From NCBI GenBank assembly GCA_026394375.1, contig JAPKYJ010000021.1, positions 55,288 to 119,287 on the forward strand: a stretch of DNA of 64,000 nt, given 5' to 3'. The notes under the pieces are model-generated. The model saw nothing but the letters and a program-made list of their open reading frames with translations, was not told where the DNA came from and searched no databases. Positions 51,890 to 61,281 of the stretch are shown one piece after another; position 1 is the stretch's first letter, and each line of letters begins with the position of its first letter. Source of the DNA: Methanomassiliicoccales archaeon (lineage in GTDB: Archaea; Thermoplasmatota; Thermoplasmata; Methanomassiliicoccales; UBA472). A program made the translations under genes and the position numbers.

Positions 51890-52024
51890 TCACTTGCCCT
51901 TGATGACCTTCTTGACGTTCGGACGTTCCTTGTAGAAGATTTTGGAACCGCAGCTCTCGCACTGCATGCCGACCTGGTTCACGTTCGAACGGATCGGCTT
52001 GTTGCAGCTACCGCACTTGTACAT
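51890..52024 (-). CDS. rpoP: RNA polymerase subunit P (Rpo12)
   Basis: A 44-residue zinc ribbon read from ATG 52024: MYKCGSCNKPIRSNVNQVG, then QCESCGSKIFYKERP and the tail VKKVIKGK. The CxxC ... CxxC pair and the exact position between eL43 and pcc1 identify archaeal RpoP. Short and easily missed. Confidence 0.95.
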   Translation of the reverse strand: MYKCGSCNKPIRSNVNQVGMQCESCGSKIFYKERPNVKKVIKGK

Positions 52025-52303
52025 CTACTGCTCCTCCGCGACCTTCTCTTCCGTCTCCGATTCTTCCTTCGCGGCCACGCGCTTGCTCAGGGGCGAGTAG
52101 CAGCCTGCCGCGAACTTGGCATCGCAGTGGCGGCACTCCCAAATGCCGGAAGCTATACGTTTCACGCTCTTATGGTGGCAGGTCGGGCACTCGTGCTTGG
52201 CGCGCTCCACTTTTTCGATGTCCCGAGTGAGCTTCCTCACCACCACGCCGTAGCGCGCTCCGAACCTACCGGCGCTCCCGGCCTTGACTGTTCCCTTTGC
52301 CAT
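52025..52303 (-). CDS. rpl37ae: Ribosomal protein eL43 (L37Ae)
   Basis: A 92-residue zinc-ribbon large-subunit protein: GSAGRFGARYGVVVRKL, then CPTCHHKSVKRIASGIWECRHC, and a C-terminal acidic tail. It follows rrp42 by six bases and precedes rpoP directly. Confidence 0.95.
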   Translation of the reverse strand: MAKGTVKAGSAGRFGARYGVVVRKLTRDIEKVERAKHECPTCHHKSVKRIASGIWECRHCDAKFAAGCYSPLSKRVAAKEESETEEKVAEEQ

Positions 52304-52309
52304 CGATCA

Positions 52310-53083
52310 TCACCCTAACATTTTCCGGAGATCATTGCCGAGCCTCTGCGAGGTCTCGATCATCTTGTAGATCTGGTCCAAGGTCAACGCTCCGGTCAGA
52401 CCCTTCTGCATCGCCCTCAGGTCACCGTTCTCATCGGTGGTCACCGTCAGGCGAGCTGCCGCGACCTTTTCTTCGTCGAGAGTCGGGTCGACCAATATAG
52501 AGTTTTCTATCTGTGCGGCCGTCACGCTGATAGGCAAGTGACGGATGGGGAGCGGATAGTCCTCACCCTTCCCAGCCTTCTTGGCCGGGACGATGGTGGA
52601 GCTGAGCGCCGCCACCGCACCCAGGAACGCGGCGTCGAAGAGATTGCCGTCATAGTCGAGCACATAGATGTCCGTGAATAGTATCCAGACCTCCTTGCCC
52701 GGTTCGATGCACAGCTTTTCCAGGTCGATCATTTGGCTCTCGCGGATGCCGCGGTCGCACACCCTGGCGAGTTCGACGGAGTCCGCGTCCGGCGGGCCGG
52801 ACTCGAAGGTCGGCGATGCCAGGGGGATGAGCTCGGCGTTGGTGGTGAGCACTCCCTTGTCCGGAGTGTCGGCGAACGGCTGACCCACGGTCATCTTCAC
52901 ACCCACGAGCACGTCCGTGTTGCCCAGCTTCACCCGGGCAGAGCCCTCGGCGTTCTCGGCGTAGTTGATCTGTATGCTTATGGGCCTGAACTCGTCCCAG
53001 GCCCTTCCGTCCACGCGCTTTCCGGTTGCCAGCAGCTTGTAGATATGGTCTCTCTTTATCTCTGACATGACTGAGCGGCTCAT
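52310..53083 (-). CDS. rrp42: Exosome complex RNase PH-like subunit Rrp42
   Basis: Non-catalytic ring subunit of the archaeal exosome, 257 residues. LATGKRVDGRAWDEFRPI, VLVGVKMTVGQPFADTPD and DGNLFDAAFLGAVAAL are typical. ATG 53083 is placed after a GGAGG; ATG 53089 overlaps the rrp41 stop and ATG 53068 is also possible. It pairs with Rrp41 to form the hexameric ring. Confidence 0.95.
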   Translation of the reverse strand: MSRSVMSEIKRDHIYKLLATGKRVDGRAWDEFRPISIQINYAENAEGSARVKLGNTDVLVGVKMTVGQPFADTPDKGVLTTNAELIPLASPTFESGPPDADSVELARVCDRGIRESQMIDLEKLCIEPGKEVWILFTDIYVLDYDGNLFDAAFLGAVAALSSTIVPAKKAGKGEDYPLPIRHLPISVTAAQIENSILVDPTLDEEKVAAARLTVTTDENGDLRAMQKGLTGALTLDQIYKMIETSQRLGNDLRKMLG

Positions 53084-53085
53084 CT

Positions 53086-53862
53086 TCATCCCTCCGTTCC
53101 CTGCGCCGTCTGAGGCGCATCTTCCGGTTCCTCGCCGCCGCCCTCCATCGCATACCTTCTCGCTAATGCATCTCTTTGCAAAGCGTAGATCTTGTGCATA
53201 GCACCCGTACCTAGCTCGACGGCCCGGTCGAACTCCGCTCTGGTCAGATGGCCATCCATCTGCAAGAGGAGCACTTCGCCGGTGCGGGGGATCATGGCCA
53301 TTGGCAGGTCCGCCTGACCGAAGTTGTCCTCTTCCTTCTGCAGGTCCAGGACGACCTGGTCGTTGACCTTGCCCACGGCCACCGAGGGCACGAGGTCCTT
53401 CATCGGTATGCCCGCATCGGCCAATGCCACCGAGGCTGCTGTGAGCCCAGCGCACCGCGTGCCTGCGTTCGCCTGCAGCACCTCGATGTAGACATCGATC
53501 GAGGTCCGGGGGAAGTTCTCTGTGAACACTACGTACTCGAGCGCCTCTGAGATGATCTTGGAGATCTCCACCGACCGGCGGTCCGGACCGGGCCGCTTAC
53601 GATCCTCCACCGAGAACGAGATCATATTGTACTTGCACTGCACGATGGCCTTCGAAGGGTCTTGCATATGCCTCGGATGGCACTCCCTCGGCCCGTAGAC
53701 CGCCGCCAGTACCTTGTTCTTACCGAACTCCACGTAGGCCGAGCCGTCGGCGCGTTTGAGCACGCCCGCCTCGATCTTTATCTGACGGAGCTCGTCCACC
53801 TTCCTTCCATCAATCCTTATGCCGTTGTCATCGATCAGTTTGACGTTGCTGTTTCCACCCAT
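53086..53862 (-). CDS. rrp41: Exosome complex RNase PH-like catalytic subunit Rrp41
   Basis: Catalytic 3'-5' phosphorolytic subunit, 258 residues. [32 protein letters not shown] and [15 protein letters not shown] (the RRSxE stretch) and [20 protein letters not shown] are the active-site segments. Order rrp4-rrp41-rrp42 is conserved across archaea. Confidence 0.96.
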   Translation of the reverse strand: MGGNSNVKLIDDNGIRIDGRKVDELRQIKIEAGVLKRADGSAYVEFGKNKVLAAVYGPRECHPRHMQDPSKAIVQCKYNMISFSVEDRKRPGPDRRSVEISKIISEALEYVVFTENFPRTSIDVYIEVLQANAGTRCAGLTAASVALADAGIPMKDLVPSVAVGKVNDQVVLDLQKEEDNFGQADLPMAMIPRTGEVLLLQMDGHLTRAEFDRAVELGTGAMHKIYALQRDALARRYAMEGGGEEPEDAPQTAQGTEG

Positions 53863-53874
53863 GTGATCACCCTA

Positions 53875-54576
53875 TCATCCTGAACTGGCGCCTTCCTGCT
53901 TGGTGACCGACTCCAGGTATTCCTTCACCCGCTCGGTCAGGTGCAGCATTTGCGCGTTCTCTTCTATCATCTTCATGGCCCGGATGGCGAACAAGATGCT
54001 CTCTATTTCGCCATCAAGCCATATGCGTCCGTTCTGTCCCACGAAAATCCTCGTGTTGGTCATTCCCTTGATCAGCTGGACCATGGAGCCGCCCTTGCCT
54101 ATCACCCGTGGCACTTTGCTGTAGGATATCTCCATGACCTGCCCACCCTGGAGCTTGCGCAGCCCCTGCTCCTTCATCGTCACCTGCACCCGCATGGTCT
54201 CGTCCACCATCAGGATCTTGGCCAGCAGCGTGTCGCCCACGTTCATGAAGCGGGCGGTGTCCCCGAAGTCCACTCGCCAGGGGACCTCGTTGACGTGCAA
54301 GGGGGCTGGGTAGGGGGAGTTGATGTCGATGAGCCAGTTGGAGGGGCCGATGTCGATGACCTTGCCGATCACCGTGTCGCCCGGGCTCGGTATGTACCTC
54401 CCGCCCAGCGGAATGACATTCACGAAGTTCGATTTGACGCTCTTGATCCCCAGCAAGGCGGCGTACACCTTTCCATCCTGGACGTAGGTGCCGCTGCCGG
54501 CCTTCAGTTTGCCGGAGTCGAGCAGGTCGCCGGGGATGACTATCTCCCTCGACGGATGTTCGTTCTCTCTACTCAT
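53875..54576 (-). CDS. rrp4: Exosome RNA-binding subunit Rrp4
   Basis: Cap subunit, 233 residues, with an N-terminal strand domain, an S1 domain (GDTVIGKVIDIGPSNWLIDI) and a KH domain (PRVIGKGGSMVQLIKGMT with GQNGRIW). It guides RNA into the ring. ATG 54576 is chosen over GTG 54585. Confidence 0.95.
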   Translation of the reverse strand: MSRENEHPSREIVIPGDLLDSGKLKAGSGTYVQDGKVYAALLGIKSVKSNFVNVIPLGGRYIPSPGDTVIGKVIDIGPSNWLIDINSPYPAPLHVNEVPWRVDFGDTARFMNVGDTLLAKILMVDETMRVQVTMKEQGLRKLQGGQVMEISYSKVPRVIGKGGSMVQLIKGMTNTRIFVGQNGRIWLDGEIESILFAIRAMKMIEENAQMLHLTERVKEYLESVTKQEGASSG

Positions 54577-54648
54577 GTTTCTCACTCTCTCTTATTCCTG
54601 TATCACACAAGGAAATGCATCTCGGTATCATTCTGTCTCGGAGAGCGC

Positions 54649-55344
54649 TCACTTCAGCTGCTTGGTCTCCGCGTTCCCTTTGGTCTTCTCGTTCAGCTTG
54701 GCGTAGAAATCATCCCTGGTTCCCGCGGGGATCTCTACCACGCCGATCCAACTGCCGTTGGGCTGCCACTCTTCCTTCTGTACCTTCCCAAAGTGGACGA
54801 TGTCCTCGTAGCATCGTCCGTATTCCTCTCCAGACAGTTTCACGGCGATGCGCATCTTGTCGAAGCGGATGGGTATGAGGGGCCGGAGCTTGTCCAGCAC
54901 GTCCTTGACCTGCATCTCGACAGGCTTGAACGGGTCCACGTGGACCTTCGCCTCCTCCATGGCCATTTCGATGCGCTGGGGTGTGTGCGGCGCCCCGGTC
55001 TGCGGGTTGATGGCGTTGCGGGCGATCTCGGTGACGATGCGAGCTCTCTTGCTCTCAATCATCTCCTTGCGCTGCTGCGCGGTCAGCTGGACCTCGCCTT
55101 TGAGGACGATCTGTTTGGCCACTGAGATCGGGTCCGTGGTCCCGAAGACGTCCTTCATCTTGTCCTCGGGAGCATGCGTCCCTTTCTTGGCGTTCTTGAA
55201 TATCGCATCCACTACCATGTAGTCCGAGAGCTCGACGTCGTGTCCCTCCCTCAGGATCTTGACGACCTTGGGGTCGATGAGCACCTCGAAGCTCTCGCCG
55301 TGGGACTCCAATCGGGCGACTATCGCGTCTTCGATGTCGACCAT
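54649..55344 (-). CDS. Ribosome maturation protein SBDS/Sdo1
   Basis: A 231-residue SBDS protein: [16 protein letters not shown] and [15 protein letters not shown] in the FYSH domain, [15 protein letters not shown], then the C-terminal ferredoxin-like domain. It helps release aIF6 from the 50S subunit. The gene lies between psmA and rrp4 as in most archaea. Confidence 0.95.
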   Translation of the reverse strand: MVDIEDAIVARLESHGESFEVLIDPKVVKILREGHDVELSDYMVVDAIFKNAKKGTHAPEDKMKDVFGTTDPISVAKQIVLKGEVQLTAQQRKEMIESKRARIVTEIARNAINPQTGAPHTPQRIEMAMEEAKVHVDPFKPVEMQVKDVLDKLRPLIPIRFDKMRIAVKLSGEEYGRCYEDIVHFGKVQKEEWQPNGSWIGVVEIPAGTRDDFYAKLNEKTKGNAETKQLK

Positions 55345-55355
55345 TGAGACCTCGC

Positions 55356-56078
55356 CTAACCCGCGTTCACCTTTTCGATGTACATTCCCACTTCAGAGTC
55401 GTCCAGGCGCCGGAAGGCCTCGCCGCGCACCACCACGCCGATCTCCACGGCCTTGGGGTTGAGCTTCTCCTCTTCGGTGGCCTTCTTCAGCGCCTTGAGC
55501 CCGAGCCCGATGGCCCCTTCCATGTCCATGCCCTCGGCGTACTCTTCCTCGAAGACCTCCATTACCGCGTTGCGGCCCGCGCCGATGCTGCCCGCTTTGT
55601 ACGATACGAGCGCTCCGCTGGGATCGGTCTCGAAGAGGTGTTCGCCCTGGTCGTCCACGCCTGCCACCAGCAGGGCGGTACCGAACGGCCTCACTCCGCC
55701 GTACTGGGTGTAGTTCTGCTTGTAGTCGCAGACGCGCTTCACCAGCTCCTCGACGCTCATGTCCTCGTCGTATGTGATCTTGTTGATCTGGGCGATTACT
55801 CGCGCCTGGTCCACCAGAATGCGCGCGTCCGCCACCAATCCAGAGGTGGCACAGCCGATGTGCCCATCGATCTTGAATATCTTCTCGATGGACTTGGGCT
55901 CAATGAGTCGGCTGGCGATGCGCTTGTCCACGATCAATACCACACCGTTCTTGAACTTCAGGCCGACCGTGGTCGTGCCTCTCTTCACTGCTTCCCGAGC
56001 ATACTCGACCTGGAACAGCCTCCCGTCCGGTGAGAACACTGTTATGGCCCTGTCATATGCCATCTGTCCCGGTTGCAT
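55356..56078 (-). CDS. psmA: Proteasome subunit alpha
   Basis: Outer-ring subunit of the 20S proteasome, 240 residues. The N-terminal alpha signature [20 protein letters not shown] is followed by [19 protein letters not shown] and [16 protein letters not shown]. The beta-subunit catalytic Thr is not expected here. The start at ATG 56078 lies ~50 bases after a TATA box. Confidence 0.97.
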   Translation of the reverse strand: MQPGQMAYDRAITVFSPDGRLFQVEYAREAVKRGTTTVGLKFKNGVVLIVDKRIASRLIEPKSIEKIFKIDGHIGCATSGLVADARILVDQARVIAQINKITYDEDMSVEELVKRVCDYKQNYTQYGGVRPFGTALLVAGVDDQGEHLFETDPSGALVSYKAGSIGAGRNAVMEVFEEEYAEGMDMEGAIGLGLKALKKATEEEKLNPKAVEIGVVVRGEAFRRLDDSEVGMYIEKVNAG

Positions 56079-56125
56079 CTTAACACACCTTTCGCAAGCT
56101 ATACGGGCTTCACCTAAAGAAGTTC

Positions 56126-56139
56126 CAATATATATTTGT
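56126..56139 (-). promoter_or_regulatory. TATA box of the psmA-exosome operon
   Basis: Minus-strand AACAAATATATATTGG in the 133-base gap before psmA, a strong TATA match that should drive psmA, SBDS and the exosome genes. Confidence 0.65.
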
Positions 56140-56211
56140 TAGGGGAGATGGCGAAGCATCTGTTAGGCAATCTGGCTACGCCCATTCCAAGGCGTTTCGG
56201 CACGGCTCGTC

Positions 56212-56541
56212 TCAGCGGCTCGGGCGAGGGGGTCTTGGCAGGCCGAGCTCCTCCCTGAGCGTTCGGAGCGTGCCCGAGGAGAGCAGGGTGCGCAGCCCGA
56301 ATCCCATCTCGCCGCTCGCTCCCAGGGCGTTCAGGGCAAGGATGACCTTTTCTTGGTCCAGATGCTGGCAACGGATGATGCCTACATCCCCGTGCACCTG
56401 AATGACCTTCAGACCCCTGGCCCCGGTCCTCTCCTGCGCTCGATGCATCAGGTCGGACGCCCTCTGGAAGGTAAGGGAGCGTGGAGGCGAGGTCTGCAAG
56501 GCGATGTACCGGCGCCGACCCCGCTTGGACTTCACGACCAT
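56212..56541 (-). CDS. rnp2: RNase P protein component 2 (Pop5)
   Basis: A 109-residue Pop5-type protein opening MVVKSKRGRRRYIALQ, with a middle LKVIQVHGDVGIIRCQH and a C-terminal LRTLLSSGTLRTLREELG. It pairs with Rpp30 to support RNase P RNA. It lies 15 bases after ftsZ and before the psmA promoter; the Rpp30 gene is not seen here. Confidence 0.85.
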   Translation of the reverse strand: MVVKSKRGRRRYIALQTSPPRSLTFQRASDLMHRAQERTGARGLKVIQVHGDVGIIRCQHLDQEKVILALNALGASGEMGFGLRTLLSSGTLRTLREELGLPRPPRPSR

Positions 56542-56556
56542 CTGTCTGGCCTCTGT

Positions 56557-57654
56557 TCAGCATCTAGCCCCATAGCGGCTGAGGAAGCTGTTGGACTTGA
56601 CACCCGTGCACACGACCATTATCTTGAGCTTGTGCTCCATCTCAGGCTCGACCGAGCATCCCCAGATGATGCGAGCGCTGGGGTTGATCTTGGCCCCCAC
56701 GAACTCCACCGCTTTCTCCGCCTCGGTGACGGTCATATCTGGGCCGCCAACCACTCGTATCAGCGCGCCTCTGGCCTCGCTCGTATCGATATCCCCAAGA
56801 AGAGGAGAGCCCATGGCCTCCCCGACCGCCTTCTCCACTTTCTCCATCTTGCCATCGGAGTCGTCCCCCTCGCCCATGCCGATCATGGCCACGCCTCCGT
56901 TCTTCATTATGGTCATCAGATCATTGAAGTCCACGTTCACCAGACCGGGCTTGGTGAGCACCTCGGTGATGCCCTTGATGCTTTGCATTAGCATCTCGTC
57001 AGCGACCTTGAATGCAGCCTCCAGGGGGAGCTTGGGGACCATTTCCAGCAGACGGTCGTTGGGAATGATGATGGTGGTGTCGCAGTGCTCGCGCAGTCGG
57101 TTCAGCCCTTTGAGGGCGTTCTCTGTACGGACGCGCCCTTCGGCCCTGAAAGGCATGGTCACCACGCCCATCACCAAGGCGCCCCTCAGCTTGGCCAGCT
57201 CCGCCACCACCGGTGCAGAGCCTGTGCCGGTCCCTCCTCCCATGCCAGCGGTCACGAAGACGATCTGACGGTTGTCGATGAACTTCATCAGCTCATCCCG
57301 GGCCTCCTCGGCGGACTGCTTGCCGATCTCCGGGATCGCCCCTGCCCCCAGCCCCTTCGTCGTGGAACGGCCCAGAAGGATCTTGTTCGGTGCATGAATG
57401 GATAGCAGATGACGCGCATCGCTGTTGGCCGCCACCAGCGTTGCTCCGGCGATCCCAGACTGGCTCAGGCGGCGAATGGTGTTCGAACCGCCCCCTCCGC
57501 ATCCTATGATCGAGATGTTGACCTTGATCGACTCGACCAACTTTCTCAGTTCATCGTCGTCGGGGCTGTTGGAAGGCACCGGGGCGCCTCCAGTTAGGGC
57601 TCCATTGCTCGCCGTCGAACCTCTAGCGTTTGCGCTATCCAAGTATGACCTCAT
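56557..57654 (-). CDS. ftsZ: Cell division protein FtsZ
   Basis: Tubulin-like GTPase, 365 residues from ATG 57654. The nucleotide site is clear: IGCGGGGSNTIRRL near residue 50, AAMGGGTGTGSAPV-type TAGMGGGTGTGSAP and NVDFNDLMTIMKNGG. N-terminal ~30 residues are a short disordered-looking tail. Twenty-three extra residues possible upstream cross the TATA box. Confidence 0.96.
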   Translation of the reverse strand: MRSYLDSANARGSTASNGALTGGAPVPSNSPDDDELRKLVESIKVNISIIGCGGGGSNTIRRLSQSGIAGATLVAANSDARHLLSIHAPNKILLGRSTTKGLGAGAIPEIGKQSAEEARDELMKFIDNRQIVFVTAGMGGGTGTGSAPVVAELAKLRGALVMGVVTMPFRAEGRVRTENALKGLNRLREHCDTTIIIPNDRLLEMVPKLPLEAAFKVADEMLMQSIKGITEVLTKPGLVNVDFNDLMTIMKNGGVAMIGMGEGDDSDGKMEKVEKAVGEAMGSPLLGDIDTSEARGALIRVVGGPDMTVTEAEKAVEFVGAKINPSARIIWGCSVEPEMEHKLKIMVVCTGVKSNSFLSRYGARC

Positions 57655-57689
57655 GTGCACCCATCCTTGGGCGGAGATATACGCGCATG

Positions 57690-57701
57690 AATATATAAAT
57701 C
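57690..57701 (-). promoter_or_regulatory. TATA box of ftsZ
   Basis: Minus-strand GGATTTATATATTC, ~35-40 bases before the ATG at 57654; a start site near 57666 would give a 12-base leader. Confidence 0.65.
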
Positions 57702-57738
57702 CATTTTCTGACGATGGTCGCATCGAGTCGAGGGCGCA

Positions 57739-58512
57739 TCAAACGAACTCAAAGGCGGTGCCGCACTGAGCGCAGAAGACGTCGTTCTCTCCCAGCGGGG
57801 CTCCGCATTCCGGGCAGCTTTCCTCCAGCAATGCGCCGCACTCGCACACCAGGGCATCCTCAGGAATGGTCCGGCCGCATATGGGACAGACTCTGGAGGC
57901 GAAGAGGTCGAAGCGCTCCCGGCAGTTCGGGCAGTCAGTTCGGTCCGCGGGCACTCTCGTCCCGCATGAAGGACAGTCGAACTCTTGTCCTTCCTCCACC
58001 ACTAGCGCTCCGCAGACACATTCCTCTACACCGGGTGGAAGCCCTTCGCCGCATAAGGGGCAGAGCCGGTTCGTGCTCGCCTCCCAGATCATGGAGACCG
58101 CCGCGCGGCTCGCCTTGGACCGGTCAGGAGGTCTGGGTCTCACCATGCGTTCCTCGGTGAGCGTCTCCGCGGAGTAGGCGGTGCCACAGTAGGGACAGGC
58201 GCCGGTGCGCAGGAGGCAGACGGGATGGAAGACCTTGCCACAAGAGCACTTGGCATACTCTAGACCATCTTTGACACGGCCCAGGCATATCTGACAGACG
58301 ACAGGCTTGACCTTTGGACCGGATACCACCACCCGGGGCCGCTCCGCCGACGGACGACCAAGGGAGCGCAGCAGCACCTTCTTGATCCGCGCTACCGGGA
58401 ATTCCACGTTCACCGGGAACGCCCGTCCTTCCCCCAGCTGTTTCGTGACACTGAGCACGATGGCCAGGCAGAGGGCCCCTAGGACGGCGGCGACGATGAG
58501 CTCCACAAGCAC
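57739..58512 (-). CDS. Membrane-anchored multi-zinc-finger protein with RING/PHD-like finger
   Basis: A 257-residue protein. Residues ~4-22 are a membrane segment. A finger follows with C73, C76, C89, C91, H96, C99, C106 and C109, in the order C4HC3, including CGKVFHPVCL and CPYC as in RING-type domains. After it come four zinc ribbons (CPLCGEG, CPSCGTRV, CPICGRTI, CPECGAPL). It sits upstream of ftsZ on the same strand. The start is GTG 58512. An ubiquitin-ligase role is not implied by the sequence alone. Confidence 0.7.
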   Translation of the reverse strand: MLVELIVAAVLGALCLAIVLSVTKQLGEGRAFPVNVEFPVARIKKVLLRSLGRPSAERPRVVVSGPKVKPVVCQICLGRVKDGLEYAKCSCGKVFHPVCLLRTGACPYCGTAYSAETLTEERMVRPRPPDRSKASRAAVSMIWEASTNRLCPLCGEGLPPGVEECVCGALVVEEGQEFDCPSCGTRVPADRTDCPNCRERFDLFASRVCPICGRTIPEDALVCECGALLEESCPECGAPLGENDVFCAQCGTAFEFV

Positions 58513-58805
58513 ATCGCTCTGAACCCTGTGCCGGTAAAAGCATTTTGGCTACCTGCTACTAAACTTGATATCGCCGCACTTGGAGGGACAAAGCGCGTTC
58601 CCATCCCAAGGACGGACGTCCTCAGAGTCGAGTCCTCTTGTCAGCTGACAACATGCTCCCGCAGGGGCGCACGAAGCATCGAAGCCCTTATTAACCATCA
58701 ATGTTAACGGGGTACAGATGCTTTCATATATGGGCATCGCAAAGCAACTGACACAACGATGAAATACGAACACCCCATTCGAACAAAAAGCTCCATTATG
58801 GACAC
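58513..58805. other. Intergenic stretch before the Hdr island
   Basis: About 290 bases. A minus-strand frame ending RPWDGNALCPSKCGDIKF has four cysteines but no family match. GTTAATAAGG near 58695 could be a TATA box for the zinc-finger gene. No RNA gene is seen. Base composition begins to fall here. Confidence 0.35.
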
Positions 58806-59467
58806 ATGGGGTGGTTTTCCTGGCCCGGTCACCTTGCTTCGCGCCGGGGGAAGTATCACAAATGCCCCTTCGGCAAGGAGTTCGAGGACTACCGGTCCAG
58901 GGCAGAGAAAGAGTTCGGCATCCGCATGCTGCGTGGCACCAGGGTCGCCTCGATCGACGAGGACCCCGAGACCAAGAACCTCATCCTCCGCTACTCCAGT
59001 GGAGCGGAGACAAACACCGAGGAGTTCGATCTAGTCGTGCTCTCGGTGGGGTTCGAGCCATCCGCTTCAGTGCATGACCTGGCCAAGACATCGGCTTCAA
59101 GTTGAACAAGTACGGTTTCGCAGAGACCGGGGTTTATACCCCGCAAGATACCAGCAGGCCTGGTGTCTATTTGATCGGTGCGTTCAGCGCCCCCAAGGAC
59201 ATCCCGCAGTCGGTCGCGGAGGCGTCCGGAGCGGCATCAAAGGCAGGTTCTCAGGTTTATCAGAACTGCGTCCATTATATTGCTCCTGAGATTCCCGAAA
59301 TAAATGTGGCTGGACAGGAACCGAGGGTCGGCGTCTTCGTCTGTGACTTCGGTATCAACATCCGCTGTACCGTAAACTGCCCGTGGGCCGTCGAGTACAT
59401 CAAGACCCTCCCTAACGTCGTTCATTCCGAGGAAGGCAAGTGCACCTGCTCTGCCGACTTCCAATAG
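58806..59467 (+). pseudogene. hdrA fragment, frameshifted and truncated
   Basis: Two overlapping frames give one broken HdrA-like protein. The first (58806-59105) reads FGKEFEDYRSRAEKEFGIRM and LVVLSVGFEPSASVHDLAK. The second (59102-59467) continues KYGFAETGVYTPQDTSRPG, IPQSVAEASGAASKAG and the second-domain GVFVCDFGINIRCTVN. A frameshift lies near 59085-59100, both ends are missing, and a TAG ends it where HdrA proteins go on with E-K-I-K. The usual C-H-C-G cluster motif reads C-D-F-G. It is a different copy from the hdrA at 61278. Confidence 0.8.
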
Positions 59468-59685
59468 AAGATTAAGCGGAATATCAATGTCAATGCTTCG
59501 AGCCAAGGGATAATCGAATTTCCAGTCAAGAACATGAGTGTGAATTTAAGGAAGAAGATTGTTTTATTGCGTGAACAGAGCACCTTCTCATTCTTTTGCA
59601 AACGAACCAATTCGGACTCATCCAGAATCAATACAAGCATTCGCATGCGTGATTTCCATAATGCTTGAGCACCTCACTTATGGCC
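59468..59685. other. AT-rich gap in the Hdr island
   Basis: About 220 bases, lower in GC than the rest of the window. I see no gene, RNA or clear repeat. It separates the hdrA fragment from the converging MvhD-HdrCB gene. Confidence 0.4.
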
Positions 59686-61281
59686 TTAAAGCCCCAGTCT
59701 GTCCGCAAAGTATGTAATGTAATCCTCCATCGGGATATCTAAGAGGGATTTATCCACAGGCGTCTGCTTCGATACTGCGCAGTCGAGATGAATCCTGCAC
59801 TTGGGGCAATTTGTCAGGAGTCTCTCCGCGCCCGTTCCCTTCGCTTCCATAATCCTCTCAATCTGCATCTGTTTCGCTACATTCCCACAAGAAAGCCAGG
59901 CACTAACTCCGCAACACGCTGACTTGTCTCTATTGTTTGCCATCTCTTTGATTTCGACTCCTGTCATCTTCAGCAGGTCTCTAGGAGCATCATAGACCCC
60001 CAGGTGTCTCCCGAGTCTGCAGGGATCGTGATATGTGACAGTGTCCTTCCCTTTCGTTTCAATATTTATCTTACCCTCATTCGCGAGTTTAGTTAGGAGC
60101 TCTGTAATGTGCATCATCTCATAATCCAAATCACCAGCTATGTCTTGGTAATCGATTTTCCACGTCCTATAACATTCTGGGCAAGCGAAGACGATTCTCT
60201 TGGCTCCAGACATCTTGACGGTTTCAAGGTTCTTGTCCATGAGTTTCTCGAAATTCTCATTGTCCCCCGCCCAGTTTAAATCGTGCCCACAACAGACCTC
60301 CCGATTTGAGACAATCGGAACTATGCCTGCATGATTCAGTAGCTTTATCGTGGAGATGCTTGATTGAATCAAGTTCAGATTTCTGTCATAGAAAACGGCG
60401 TCAAGATGCGGAGTACATCCAACGAAGAAGAACGTATCCCCCTTCTCTGCTATCTTAACATTCTCAGGCACCCATCCGAGCCGATCCTGTTTCTCAGTTT
60501 TCGTCATTATTCTCATCATGCTATTTAGCAGCCCTCCCTGTGAGCACTCTGGCTCGTTGCCCAATCGGACTGCTTCCGTCCTAATCCCTTGAATGAACCC
60601 AGAATAATCCACCTCATATGGGCACATCGAATTGCACATTTCGCAGGTGATGCATTCCCAGATGTCCCTGTCCTTAGTCAGGCTGTCCGATATACCTTCC
60701 AAAGCTTTTAATACGATGATCCTTGGGGAAAAATCCTTGTTGATTTTCGCAACAGGACAGACGCTAGTGCACTTCCCACACTCAACGCAATTGTGCGCTT
60801 TCATGTCCGCAACAACGGTGTCGATTGCCTTTTTGCTATACTGATTTTTTTCCTCTTCGACTACTTTCGGTATCGGGCTCGGCCCCATCGAGCTCAGGTC
60901 CTGCGACATCGACCTCTCAAAAATGCGTAACCTGGTCTTCTCGGAAGCGGAAATCCATTCGGTCCTTAATCTTCCCTCTCCTAGTCCAATATACCTTAAG
61001 ACCTTCTGCAGTGCCTCAACCCTCTCTTTTGCCTTCTTGTTGCCGTCGATGTATCGACAGTCATCCATCCTACAGCCAATCAAGGCCACACCATCGGCTC
61101 CGTATTCAAACGCCTTCATTATGAAAGCGGGATCGACTCCTCCTGTGCACGGGACCCGCACGATTTTCACACTGGAAGGATAGGCGAGATGATGTAATCC
61201 TATTAGAGAAACCGCAGGGTAGCTACACGAGCTACAAGTGAAAGCGAGGATGTTTGGTACGTATCGTCCAGAATCCATCAT
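59686..61281 (-). CDS. MvhD-HdrC-HdrB-type fusion protein
   Basis: A 531-residue fusion. Residues ~1-130 are an MvhD/FlpD domain (FTCSSCSYPAVSL, PCTGGVDPAFIMKAFEYGADG, GCRMDDC). Residues ~160-240 hold two [4Fe-4S] motifs of HdrC type (CVECGKCTSVCPVAK; CITCEMCNSMCP). Residues ~280-520 hold two HdrB CCG domains (CCGHDLNW with CPEC; CCGVSAWLSCG with CPKC). MvhD normally takes electrons from a hydrogenase or formate dehydrogenase into the Hdr complex. It overlaps hdrA by four bases. GC is lower than in the rest of the window. Confidence 0.88.
   Translation of the reverse strand: MMDSGRYVPNILAFTCSSCSYPAVSLIGLHHLAYPSSVKIVRVPCTGGVDPAFIMKAFEYGADGVALIGCRMDDCRYIDGNKKAKERVEALQKVLRYIGLGEGRLRTEWISASEKTRLRIFERSMSQDLSSMGPSPIPKVVEEEKNQYSKKAIDTVVADMKAHNCVECGKCTSVCPVAKINKDFSPRIIVLKALEGISDSLTKDRDIWECITCEMCNSMCPYEVDYSGFIQGIRTEAVRLGNEPECSQGGLLNSMMRIMTKTEKQDRLGWVPENVKIAEKGDTFFFVGCTPHLDAVFYDRNLNLIQSSISTIKLLNHAGIVPIVSNREVCCGHDLNWAGDNENFEKLMDKNLETVKMSGAKRIVFACPECYRTWKIDYQDIAGDLDYEMMHITELLTKLANEGKINIETKGKDTVTYHDPCRLGRHLGVYDAPRDLLKMTGVEIKEMANNRDKSACCGVSAWLSCGNVAKQMQIERIMEAKGTGAERLLTNCPKCRIHLDCAVSKQTPVDKSLLDIPMEDYITYFADRLGL

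Noticed and set aside
59422..59646. A 74-residue minus-strand frame in the AT-rich gap
   Set aside because: Hydrophobic and AT-driven, it overlaps the hdrA fragment and has no family match or ribosome-binding site.
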